Source: Ananas comosus | Lineage: Eukaryota; Streptophyta; Magnoliopsida; Poales; Bromeliaceae | Length of the DNA stretch: 64,000 bases | Direction: 5' to 3' | Assembly: GCF_001540865.1 (NCBI RefSeq) | Contig: NC_033633.1 | Coordinates: 2,471,514-2,535,513, forward strand | Shown here: piece by piece, positions 55,885-64,000 of the stretch | Layout of the letters: every line of letters begins with the position of its first letter | Numbering within the stretch: position 1 is the first letter of the stretch | Program-made: the position numbers and the translations under genes | The notes under the pieces: generated by a model | Told to the model about the DNA's origin: nothing | The model's input: the letters and a program-made list of their open reading frames with translations, nothing else | Databases searched by the model: none

Positions 55885-56555
55885 CTGAAACAATTAGAAA
55901 AGGTTTTTTTTTTTGTAAAGAGAAATCTTAGATAGTGGAGCTTTTTGAGATGTTGAGTATAACTGCTGTTTCCAATTATCATTGCATTTGGTTGGGTGAG
56001 CTTTGACTTTGAAACTTTTTTTCTGGGGTTTGAGTTTGAAATTATTACATATATTTTTTGTTTTAAACTTTGTTTGAAGTTTATGTAAAAATTTACAAGT
56101 TATTGTTTAAAATAAATCTTCTTCATGAAATAGAGAAATTAAAATTTGTGAGTAGCTCTTATTTTTGTATGGATATTTGAAGCTTTATCTGAAATCATAA
56201 CTAAATATAATGCTTTTAACCGAATATAAAAGAGAATGGTGTTGGTGATGGGGTTGTAGAAAGTGATATATGCGCCGATACCAATCGATTGTATTACGTA
56301 GGATTTAGATTGCATGTTTAGAGATAAAATAAGTTAGGAGAACTAAACAAATTATATTTTGTTAATTAAACCATTTAATACATTCGACTACTCTATACAT
56401 CCTTGGCTTTTAGAGGAGGCCTTATGTATGTAAGCTTTTTCTAACTCTCTCCTTTACGAATTCCTTGTGTTCATATTAAGATTGATTTTAGATCATTTTT
56501 TATCGATCGATCTTTTGGATAATATAATTTTAGAGCAATGTTTCAATACACTATG
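55170..56555. other. intergenic DNA
   Basis: (CT)n at 55857-55883, otherwise AT-rich. No gene or element end recognised. Confidence 0.4.
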
Positions 56556-57368
56556 GGCGTGTTTGGTTCGCTTATTTTTCACCATAGAATCGAAATCGGA
56601 ATGGGTGAATTCGTTTGTAGGTGTTTGGTACGTGGGAGTCTCATTCCGATTCCGATTCCCGAGTGGAATGGGAATCCCCCAATCACCTCATTTTTCAATC
56701 CGACCTAGGAGACCGGATTAGAAGTTGAATCAGGACGGAATGGATATTTATTCGGATTAAATTTATTTTTTCTACTTTTTAATTACAATATGAGTTTAAA
56801 CTTAGAAATTAAATTTTAAATTTTAAATTTTAATTTGAACTTGAATTAAAAATTAAAATTTAATCAAGTATTTTGAATCTAACTTATGAATTTGAATTTA
56901 AATTAAATTTTAATTTATATAAAATTTTATTCAAATTTTATTTAAAACTTAAATTAAATTTATGGATTCAAATTAAAATTTAAATTGTAATTTTAAGTTT
57001 GAATTTGAATAAATCAAAATTTAGTTTTATATTTTGAATTATTTACTCAACTTCAAAGTTTAATTTTTTTAAAGAAATAGATTTAAAATTTTGATATTAT
57101 TTCAAAATTTTGATGTAAATATTTAATATTTAAATTTTAATTTGAATTTAAATTAATATATTATAAAGATAAAGTTAGCATATTAATCCGATTACGTTTT
57201 TTATATTTACCTAAACCAAACACCAACAATGGGAATGATTTATTCCGATTCCGATTCAGGTGATGAACCAAACAGAGTTAAGTAATAAGTCATTCCGATT
57301 CCGATTCCGATTCCAGCTTATTTCGATTTCGATTCCGATTTCGATTCCGACTTCGAACCAAACATGCC
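56556..57368. mobile_element. MITE with GGGC(G/A)TGTTTGGTTCG ends
   Basis: The left GGGCGTGTTTGGTTCG and reverse-complemented right GGGCATGTTTGGTTCG differ at one of 16 bases. Subterminal GATTCCGATTCCGATTCC arrays lie inside both ends. The middle (56790-57180) is AAATTT-rich. Target-site duplication not resolved; PIF/Harbinger-like by its ends. Confidence 0.65.
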
Positions 57369-57589
57369 CTTAAGTATTAAAATCAAACTCTTAATTAGTA
57401 AAGGGTATAGTTGGATTTTACATAAGGTAACCTATTGAATAGGTTACCGATTTGAATTAGTTAATATGACAATATTGGAAAAAAATTAGTAGTATATACA
57501 AATTTGTTAGTATCCTATAATATTAAGTATCTTTTTTAGTTTTGTTACTTACCAAATTAGATAATACTCAATTTGTTATTCAACTCAAA

Positions 57590-57860
57590 AAAATATTGAA
57601 TTTAAATTTAAGTTTTGAAGTTGGTATTGTAATGTAAAATTTTAATTTCAAAATTTATATTAAATTTTTAAATTTTGAATCTACATTGCACTTTTAATCT
57701 GTAAGCCAAATTTTAATTTTTGATTTAAATTAAAATTTTGAATTTGAACTGAAAGTTTTATTTTAAATTTGTGTTTTATATTTAAAAGTTGAATTTGATT
57801 TATAATTAAGTTTTTTATGTTGTTTTGTATTTAAATTTACAGTTTAGTTGTAATTTGAAT
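57590..57860. repeat. AAATTT-rich low-complexity block
   Basis: Irregular reiteration of TTTGAATTTAAATTTT-type words. Similar blocks lie at 20.7-21.0, 25.2-25.5, 56.8-57.2 and 59.0-59.4 kb. Confidence 0.6.
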
Positions 57861-58041
57861 TCCAACTATTGTTGTAGGTATTTGAAAAGGTTATAGTATT
57901 CTTAGTTGGATAAAACCTATCTTGTAGGCCAAAATATTTTTCTAAGACCAAAATACCCTTTAAATAGGTATCTGGTGAATGGTACTTATGCCAAAATAGT
58001 AGGTCGCCTTGATTTACATGGTGTATTGAGGTATTATTCTT

Positions 58042-58197
58042 TTTTTTTTTTTTTTGAGAGAAAGGTAGCATGTTACCCGCTTCGTTTTTTCATTTATAAA
58101 TAAACTTGGCTGAAAATGTGAATCAATTAGGATTCGAACTTGGGTCTCGGGTACCAACCACCAAGCCCTTTTGCCACTTGCGCTAGGGACAGTCGGT
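58042..58197 (-). mobile_element. tRNA-derived SINE with poly(A) tail
   Basis: Read on the minus strand: TAGCGCAAGTGGCAAAAGGG (A-box-like), TGGTTGGTACCCGAGACCC, AAGTTCGAATCCTAATTG (B box GTTCGAATCC intact), a unique body ending ACATGCTACCTTTCTCTC, then 17 As. About 140 bp plus tail. Internal pol III boxes and a 3' A tail without inverted ends define a SINE. Decayed relatives occur at 24.1, 25.5 and 46.8 kb. Confidence 0.8.
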
Positions 58198-58979
58198 TAT
58201 TACTCATAATATTAAAGCAGATGCAAAGTTTCTCCTATTTGAAAATGGCATATATACGTTGAGTAGGGTTATTGTGCTATTAGAAGCACATAAGTCCTTG
58301 TGCTCTTAATTTTCTAATTATTCATTAATTTTGATGGATGGTTAAAGATGAGAGAGAAAAGAAATTGAAAAAAAAAATTAAAAAGAAGAGAAATTGAGAC
58401 ACTCAAATTCTTCTTAATTTTTTTTCTCTCTTTCACCTTAACCATTCGTCAATTTAGAACGTTAGCAGCATAAGGTCTCTAATGATTATCGTTATTGCTC
58501 TACGCACAAAAAATTCATATTCTTTTTTTTAAAATGAACGATGCGATCGCGGTGTGCAAAGATTTCTTGTGCGAGGGATTACTATGCAATTGAATTCCTC
58601 CTAAAGTCCCCTCCATTCGAAGAGCTCTTGTGTTGTTTTATGACGTCTTCGTGTCTATTATATTCTGTTGTTATACAGAATAGGAGTGTTAACACTAATA
58701 CTAATTCTAAATTATTTTCTATTAGATCGATCTTTTGAGTGATAATTCGCAAGAGCCATCAAATTTGATTGCGCAGCACCACTTTAGAGGGAAATCCAAG
58801 CGTCAACTCAACGGATTGGATAAGAAATAAGCAGGATAAGATTCTGATCTTTTATTTCTCATGCATGTAACCATTAACAAGAGGCATACATGAAACTTCA
58901 TGAGGTTTCGACTACTGCCCTGCTAAATAGCATTCTTGATAATAATCAACTACTCTAAAATACCAGTAATTAGTTTTTT

Positions 58980-59440
58980 TTTAATTTTAAATTCAAATTC
59001 ACATTTGGAATTCTAAATTCTAATTTAATTTCAAACTTCGATTTGAAATTTCAAATTCAAAATGTGATTTTGAATTCAAAGTTTAAATTCAAATTTAGAA
59101 TTGAAATCAAATCTTTAAATTCAAATTTAAATTTTGAATTCAAATTTAAAATTTAAAATCAAAATTTTGAATATGATTTTAAATTTAAATTCAGGTTTTA
59201 AATTTAAACTTCGGTTTCAAAACTTTCATTTTAAATGTAAATTGAAATATCAGAATCAAAATCAAAATTTTAAGTTTGAATTCAAAATTTAGATTCAACT
59301 AAAAATTTAAATTTAAAATTTGAATTTCAATTCAAAGTTTTAATTAGACTTAAAATTCAAATTCAAAATTCTAATTTCTGGTTAGTTTAAATTTTTAATT
59401 TTAATATTATTTCTGAATTTAAATTTAAAATTTAGAATTT
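58980..59440. repeat. AAATTT/TTTGAATTC-rich low-complexity block
   Basis: More than 400 bp built mainly of AATTTAAATTC, AATTTTGAATT and related words. Confidence 0.6.
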
Positions 59441-59695
59441 TTATTTTTAGGGACTAAAATGAAAAATGTGCAAAGTTTAGGGACCTAAATTGAAATGCAA
59501 AAGGTTGCCAAATAGACGCTGACGTGGCAATTCCGTAAATTTTAACAGTTTTATTAACGGTTGGGACGCAATTGTAGTAAAATCAAGAGGTTAGGGACTC
59601 CATTGCAAAAAAAAAAAAAAAAAAGATTGGAAACTTAAGTGAAAATTGGTGCGAAGGTTGGGGGACTACCGGTGTAGTTAACCCTTATTATTCCA
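59441..59695. mobile_element. possible decayed transposon or retroelement end
   Basis: Words such as TTTAGGGACCTAAATTGAAA, GTTAGGGACTCCATTGCAAA and GGGGGACTACCGGTGTAGTT recall ends of plant Mutator-like or LTR elements. No mate was found. Confidence 0.25.
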
Positions 59696-60020
59696 ATAGA
59701 AAAAAATACTTCTAGAAGTATTTTTGAGCCTAACTCGGCATTTCCATTTACATATACATGGTCTCATTAATAAGAGTCCAAATAAATCACATGAAAACGA
59801 TACTTTTGGGAGCGACAAGCTGGAGCAGCACTAAAGTCGGCAACGACGTTGATACTCGTTGTGTGGAAGTCGTCACCTAATTCGCTACTCCACGTAGAAA
59901 AAGCCATGGATGGCAGCTATTTTTCTCCAAACAACTACCAGACGGTCACAGCATCTGCGGCCCACGGAATGTCTTCCGCTTTGACGGATCATAAATATAC
60001 CCACCAAACATTAATTAATT

Positions 60021-60275
60021 AGAATTAGGTTGGAATACTATTAATAGTAAAACGCTCTTTTTGCTATCAAGTTTTTAACCCTTAGATGAAACATTGTAGG
60101 GTCAGTATGATATTAGTCGGTTAGAGTTGAGTGGTCCCCCTAGGGTTGAGTGGTTCCCACTGGGTTATAGTATTTAATCCGATGGTTAGAAATAATGAAA
60201 AGAGTTGATCCAAAGACTAAAAAACTGGTAGCAACAATGAAATTTTGCTACTAATAGTTGCCCAGTCCAACTCTA
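60021..60275 (-). mobile_element. hairpin-ended MITE, subfamily B, full-length, inverted
   Basis: Left AGGTTGGAATACTATTAATA, right hairpin AGCAACAATGAAATTTTGCT followed by ACTAATAGTTGCCCAGTCCA. The interior matches the reverse complement of the 62.7-kb copy. Flanked by TTAATTAATTAG and CTAATTAATAG instead of TA/GA microsatellite. Confidence 0.75.
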
Positions 60276-60359
60276 ATTAATAGATGGCGTGGCATGGGAA
60301 AGCTCCTTGTCTTTTACCCATGCACGTGAGTGGCAACGTGGTCCCCCACTTCCCCCCCA

Positions 60360-60360
<1 letters not shown>

Positions 60361-60433
<73 letters not shown>
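60361..60433. repeat. 73-base poly(A) run
   Basis: Seventy-three uninterrupted As, followed by GAAGAAAATGATGATG and then T runs at 60464-60502. It could be an expanded retroposon tail; no body is recognisable upstream. Confidence 0.95.
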
Positions 60434-60441
<8 letters not shown>

Positions 60442-61027
60442 TGATGATGATTCATAAGATTTGCTTTTTTTTCTTTTTTTTTTTGGGCTTTTTTTTTTTT
60501 TTGAGAAAAGAAATAGTGAATTGTAAGCGAGTTAGTTGATCATTAGAACAAAATCTAATATATTCTTTGAAATTATAAGAATATCTAATATATATTTTAA
60601 GTTGATCAAAATATTTTTATTAATTTATTAAAAATTTCATAAAATATTTCTAATTTTTAGGATTTACTAATAGAAATTAGGATTTATAAGGATATGTTTA
60701 GTAATTTTAGGATAAATTTGAAAATTTTGAATAGTCAGGAATAAGTAAGCAAAAAGTCCTAACCCTTTTATTTATTTATTTATTTATAGATAGGCGCATA
60801 AAGTCTTAAAATTTTATATTTTTTAATTAATTATTTAAAATTTGGAACCGATCATTAATTAGGGCCTGTTGGGTATTGTCCCCTTTTTTTGAATGTTTTA
60901 AAACGCTAATTCTATATAATTTAATATGTCGAAGGAAAGATGTTCATTATTATTATTATTATTAATATTATAATAGTTTATTAGCTTATAATATATCCGA
61001 CTAATTGATAAACAATAAATTATTTTA
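60434..61027. other. AT-rich intergenic DNA
   Basis: (TTAT)n near 60766-60787 and (ATT)n near 60948-60966. A TTAGGGCCTGTTGGG word near 60858 may be a lone Tourist-type end. Confidence 0.4.
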
Positions 61028-61258
61028 AGGCTTAGTTTGGTATTGAGATTTATCTAACGCTATTAGATAAAATGGAGTTGAGGAAAAAGCATATAGGGAT
61101 ATGCTTCTGCGTTCTTCGATGGGACCGCAGAAAATATATTATAACCGACTCATCGCGATATGCGGAATGCAATATTACGAAACAAACAGAGTATTTTTCC
61201 ATCGTCGTTTCTCAACGTAACGCAATCTCCCTACAATCCCAAACGAAATCTAAATAGT
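61028..61258. mobile_element. MITE with GTTTGG ends
   Basis: The left AGTTTGGTATTGAGATTTAT and reverse-complemented right GATTTCGTTTGGGATTGTAG share the GTTTGG(G/T)ATTG core. The interior is not coding. Confidence 0.4.
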
Positions 61259-61994
61259 TTTGGAACCAATTTTTTTTAAAAGTTTTTATTTTTTATTGCC
61301 AGGTAAATTATTGTTCATTCTTTCATGTTTTGATATATAAAATTTTATTTAAAAAAATAAAAATAAACACGATACCAATAAGGTCTTAGTTTTATATTTT
61401 AATAATATAAAGTAACTAATATCAATCAAATGATCCAGAAATAATAAATAACACATGTAATATAGCAGGATTCCTTTGATGATAAAATTCCATCTTACAG
61501 TACTATAAAAATTTATTTTTAGCATTTAATTTTCATAAATTAAATATAATAGTTATGGCCAATAAAGTAGTTTTAGATATAAAAAAAAGACTCATCTATT
61601 TAGCAGCCATACATTCTTTATTATTTTTTTTGACCAAGTAAGTACTATTTATTACTTTAAAAATAAATCAATGTGGTTAATTTGAAAATTTGGATTGTAA
61701 ATATAACATTTTGAAAGTAGCTAGACTTTTGGCGCATTTAATCCATGCATTAAGCTAACCATGTTATATGTAGGCCTAATACATCATCTAATACTGTAGT
61801 TTTTTTTTTTTTTGGGCTTAATTATATCCCACTATTTGTACTTTAGAGTTATTTTTTATTTCCTACATTATACAATTTTTTTAAAAAAATTATACCATTC
61901 TATTACTATATTTTATTAATCTCAAAAATGTATTGCCTATTTGATTCATCCATATGTCTTGGAATTTTCATTAGCTCTTCATCCAACCAGTAGT

Positions 61995-62009
<15 letters not shown>

Positions 62010-62029
<20 letters not shown>

Positions 62030-62606
62030 TTTTGCTAGAATACTATCGGTAGTAAACGGCTCGGTTTACTACCGATTTGTTTTCGATGATAGAGCTTTCA
62101 AATTGATGATCGACACCGTTAAATATGATCTAAACTATTTAAACTATCGGGAAATCAAATTTCACACATTTTCGATATTGTTCTCTTGTCCATCAAGTGA
62201 ACAGAAAAATGAATGGCTGGAAATGAATATCTTTTAAAAAGTTATGATACAATTTTTATATTTGAGATCTAGAGTCTAGATCTTATTTTAAATAGTTTAA
62301 AGAATTTTTTAACAAAAATTTAGTTGATTTGAACTCTTCTATACAGTTAAACAAGCAAACGCACCATATCGGCCATTAAAATTGTATATTTTGTGACCCA
62401 TTGATCGTTCAATTAGTGATGCCAAAAATTCATGTGACCCTTTGATCGTTCAATTAGTGATGCCAAAAATTCATGAAGTTTGATTTCTAGATAATTTAAA
62501 TGGTCTAGATCATGTTCAACAGTGCCGATCGTCGATTTGGAAGCTCTATCATCAAAAATAAATCGGTAGTAAACCGAGCAGTTTACTACCGATAGTAGCC
62601 CGGTCA

Positions 62607-62640
<34 letters not shown>
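62010..62640. mobile_element. hairpin-ended MITE, subfamily C, full-length
   Basis: (TA)n(GA)n, then GTTTTGCTAGAATACTATCG, then a perfect terminal hairpin with arms ATCGGTAGTAAAC and GTTTACTACCGAT. The right end mirrors it, with the same hairpin arms, then TAGTAGCCCGGTCAAACTAT and (TA)n. The main arms of about 150 bp include GATGATAGAGCTT and GATCG-CAC-GTT. A 41-bp tandem duplication lies at 62394-62475. Confidence 0.85.

Positions 62641-62686
<46 letters not shown>
62606..62686. repeat. (TA)n(GA)n compound microsatellite between two MITEs
   Basis: About 17 TA units then about 22 GA units join the right end of the subfamily C element to the left end of the subfamily B element. Confidence 0.95.
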
Positions 62687-62688
<2 letters not shown>

Positions 62689-62941
62689 GGACTGGGCTAC
62701 TATTAGTAGCAAAATCCCATTGTTGCTACCAGTTTTTTAACCTTTGGATCAACTCTTTTCATTATTTCTAGCCATTGGATTAAATACTATAACCCAGTGG
62801 AGACCACTCAACCCTAGGGGGACCACTCAACTCTAACCGACTAATATCATCCTGACCCTACAATTTTTCATCCAAGGGTAAAAACTTGATAGCAAAAAGA
62901 TCATTTTTACTATTAATAGTATTCCAGTCTAATTCTATATA
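62686..62941 (+). mobile_element. hairpin-ended MITE, subfamily B, copy in tandem (first)
   Basis: Left GTTGGACTGGGCTACTATTA then hairpin GTAGCAAAATCCCATTGTTGC. Right GATAGCAAAAAGATCATTTT then ACTATTAATAGTATTCCAGT. Shares more than 90 percent with the next copy by eye. Confidence 0.8.
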
Positions 62942-62943
62942 TG

Positions 62944-63342
62944 AGTTGGACTGGGTTACTATTAGTAGCAAAATCCCATTGTTGCTATCAGTTTTTTAGC
63001 CTTTGGATCAACTCTTTTCATTATTTCTAACCATTGGATTAAATACTATAACCCAGTGGGGACCACTCAACCCTAGGGGGACTACTCAACTCTAACCGAC
63101 TAATATGATCCCGACCCTACAATTTTTCATCCAAGGGTACTACTCAACCCTGGAGTACCGCAATTATCCTGACCCAGTGGGGACTACTCAACCCTAGGGG
63201 ACTACTCAACCCTAGGGGTACTACTCAACCCTGGAGTACCGCAATCATCCCAACCGTATAATTTTTTATCCAAGGACCAAAAAATCGGAAGAATCAGATC
63301 TTTTATGCTTCTGATAGCATAGTAGCTCTTATATATATATAT
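62944..63342 (+). mobile_element. hairpin-ended MITE, subfamily B, expanded tandem copy
   Basis: Starts GAGTTGGACTGGGTTACTAT with the same hairpin. Its interior is lengthened by reiterated GACTACTCAACCCTAGGGG and AACCCTGGAGTACCGCAAT units (63125-63245). Ends GATAGCATAGTAGCTCTTAT before (TA)n. Confidence 0.8.
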
Positions 63343-63345
63343 ATA

Positions 63346-63422
63346 GAACTAGGCTGGAATACTATTAATAGCACCAATGCTATTAAGTCATTGGTGGTAT
63401 TAATAGTATTCCAGTCTACTTC
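63346..63422. mobile_element. 77-bp minimal hairpin-ended element
   Basis: Consists almost only of its two ends: GGCTGGAATACTATTAATAG and CACCAATG, a 9-base spacer, then CATTGGTG and the mirrored ATTAATAGTATTCCAGTCTA. The arms are about 30 bp with 2 mismatches. Bounded by (TA)n on both sides. Confidence 0.85.
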
Positions 63423-63762
63423 TATATATATATATCTATATTAATCGGAAGTTAGGGCATGACTCCTAAATTTAAGCTCATGTGGGAACTCAAACCTCCA
63501 TTCTTATGTATTCATGACATCTGAATACCTAACCACTAAACCACCAATGATTTAGTTATAATTTTTAGTTGCACACGTCCTTATTTATTAAAGAACTATA
63601 TTATAAATCATCTGATTGCACTGTACTAATTATATCCAATTTCAGTTCTGTCTTTTTAAGTTCATTTCTAAGAAGTTTTCTATAAGATTAATTTTTGGAG
63701 ATACAGTTTGAAAGCGAATTCCAAAGCCTTTCAAATGTCTATTGGCTAAGTAGCACTACTGG

Positions 63763-64000
63763 ATAGGGGTGGAAACGAGCCGAGCTCGAGCGAGCTTACC
63801 TCGGCTCAAATTCGGCTTGAAATTAATTTTGAGCCTAAATTTAAGCTCAAGCTTGGATTGAAATTAATTCGAGCCGAGCTCGAGCGAGCCTAATTTCAAG
63901 TCGAGCGAGCTCGAGCCCTAAACGAGCCGCTTGAAATTCTCAACATTATACGATCAATAGTTTAATTTGTATAGAACATTATCTATAATTTGATACAAAA
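63763..64000. mobile_element. GAGCTCGAGC-rich element, cut by the window end
   Basis: Begins near TAGGGGTGGAAACGAGCCGA and repeats CGAGCCGAGCTCGAGCGAGC in both orientations to 63935. The start resembles hAT-type non-autonomous elements. The right end lies outside the window. Confidence 0.4.

Noticed and set aside
60273..60539. Poly-Phe and poly-Lys frames
   Set aside because: Pure translation of the poly(A) run.

Overview
The window is nuclear DNA of a flowering plant, most likely a commelinid-type monocot. It holds four intron-containing plant genes with GC-rich coding exons set in very AT-rich intergenic DNA. The SCARECROW and phosphoethanolamine cytidylyltransferase proteins look monocot-like, and the mobile elements are plant types. 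Five single N positions (12281, 18185, 19501, 47121, 50982) mark assembly joints. There is no bacterial, organellar, rRNA, CRISPR or viral gene content that I can support.

Layout: 1-7.7 kb is gene-free, with TA/GA microsatellites, two hairpin-ended MITEs and a 229-bp tandem duplication. 8129-15728 (minus) is PECT1, nine coding exons, 421 aa, with its TATA-like box and (CT)n leader near 15.9 kb. 16-28.3 kb is a transposon field: hairpin-ended MITEs, a GTTTGGTTC-ended MITE, a 2.28-kb Mutator-like element with perfect 9-bp target-site duplications and GC-rich cargo, a CACTA end with a tRNA-derived SINE nested in it, and more MITEs. 28519-30664 (plus) is an SKU5-similar (pollen-type) multicopper-oxidase-like gene, four exons, 547 aa. 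33702-36931 (minus) is a mitochondrial calcium uniporter, two exons, 300 aa, with a telo-box run against its ATG. A 1612-bp solo LTR with a perfect 5-bp target-site duplication lies 372 bp upstream of it. 38.9-51 kb is gene-free and contains a back-to-back cluster of foldback elements at 46.06-49.53 kb. 51316-54401 (minus) is SCARECROW, two exons, with one apparent frameshift in the proline/serine-rich linker. 55-64 kb is again repeats, ending in a cluster of hairpin-ended elements.

The four genes do not form a pathway: membrane phosphatidylethanolamine synthesis, pollen or cell-wall growth, mitochondrial calcium uptake and root radial patterning. They are unrelated neighbours, as expected in a plant genome. 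The most unusual signal is a set of MITE subfamilies with different interiors that share one end design: a (TA)n(GA)n microsatellite, a GGCTGG-ATACTAT motif, then a short terminal hairpin, mirrored at the other end. All gene models come from reading the sequence by eye; splice junctions were placed by GT/AG and phase and by remembered family sequences, not by alignment software.
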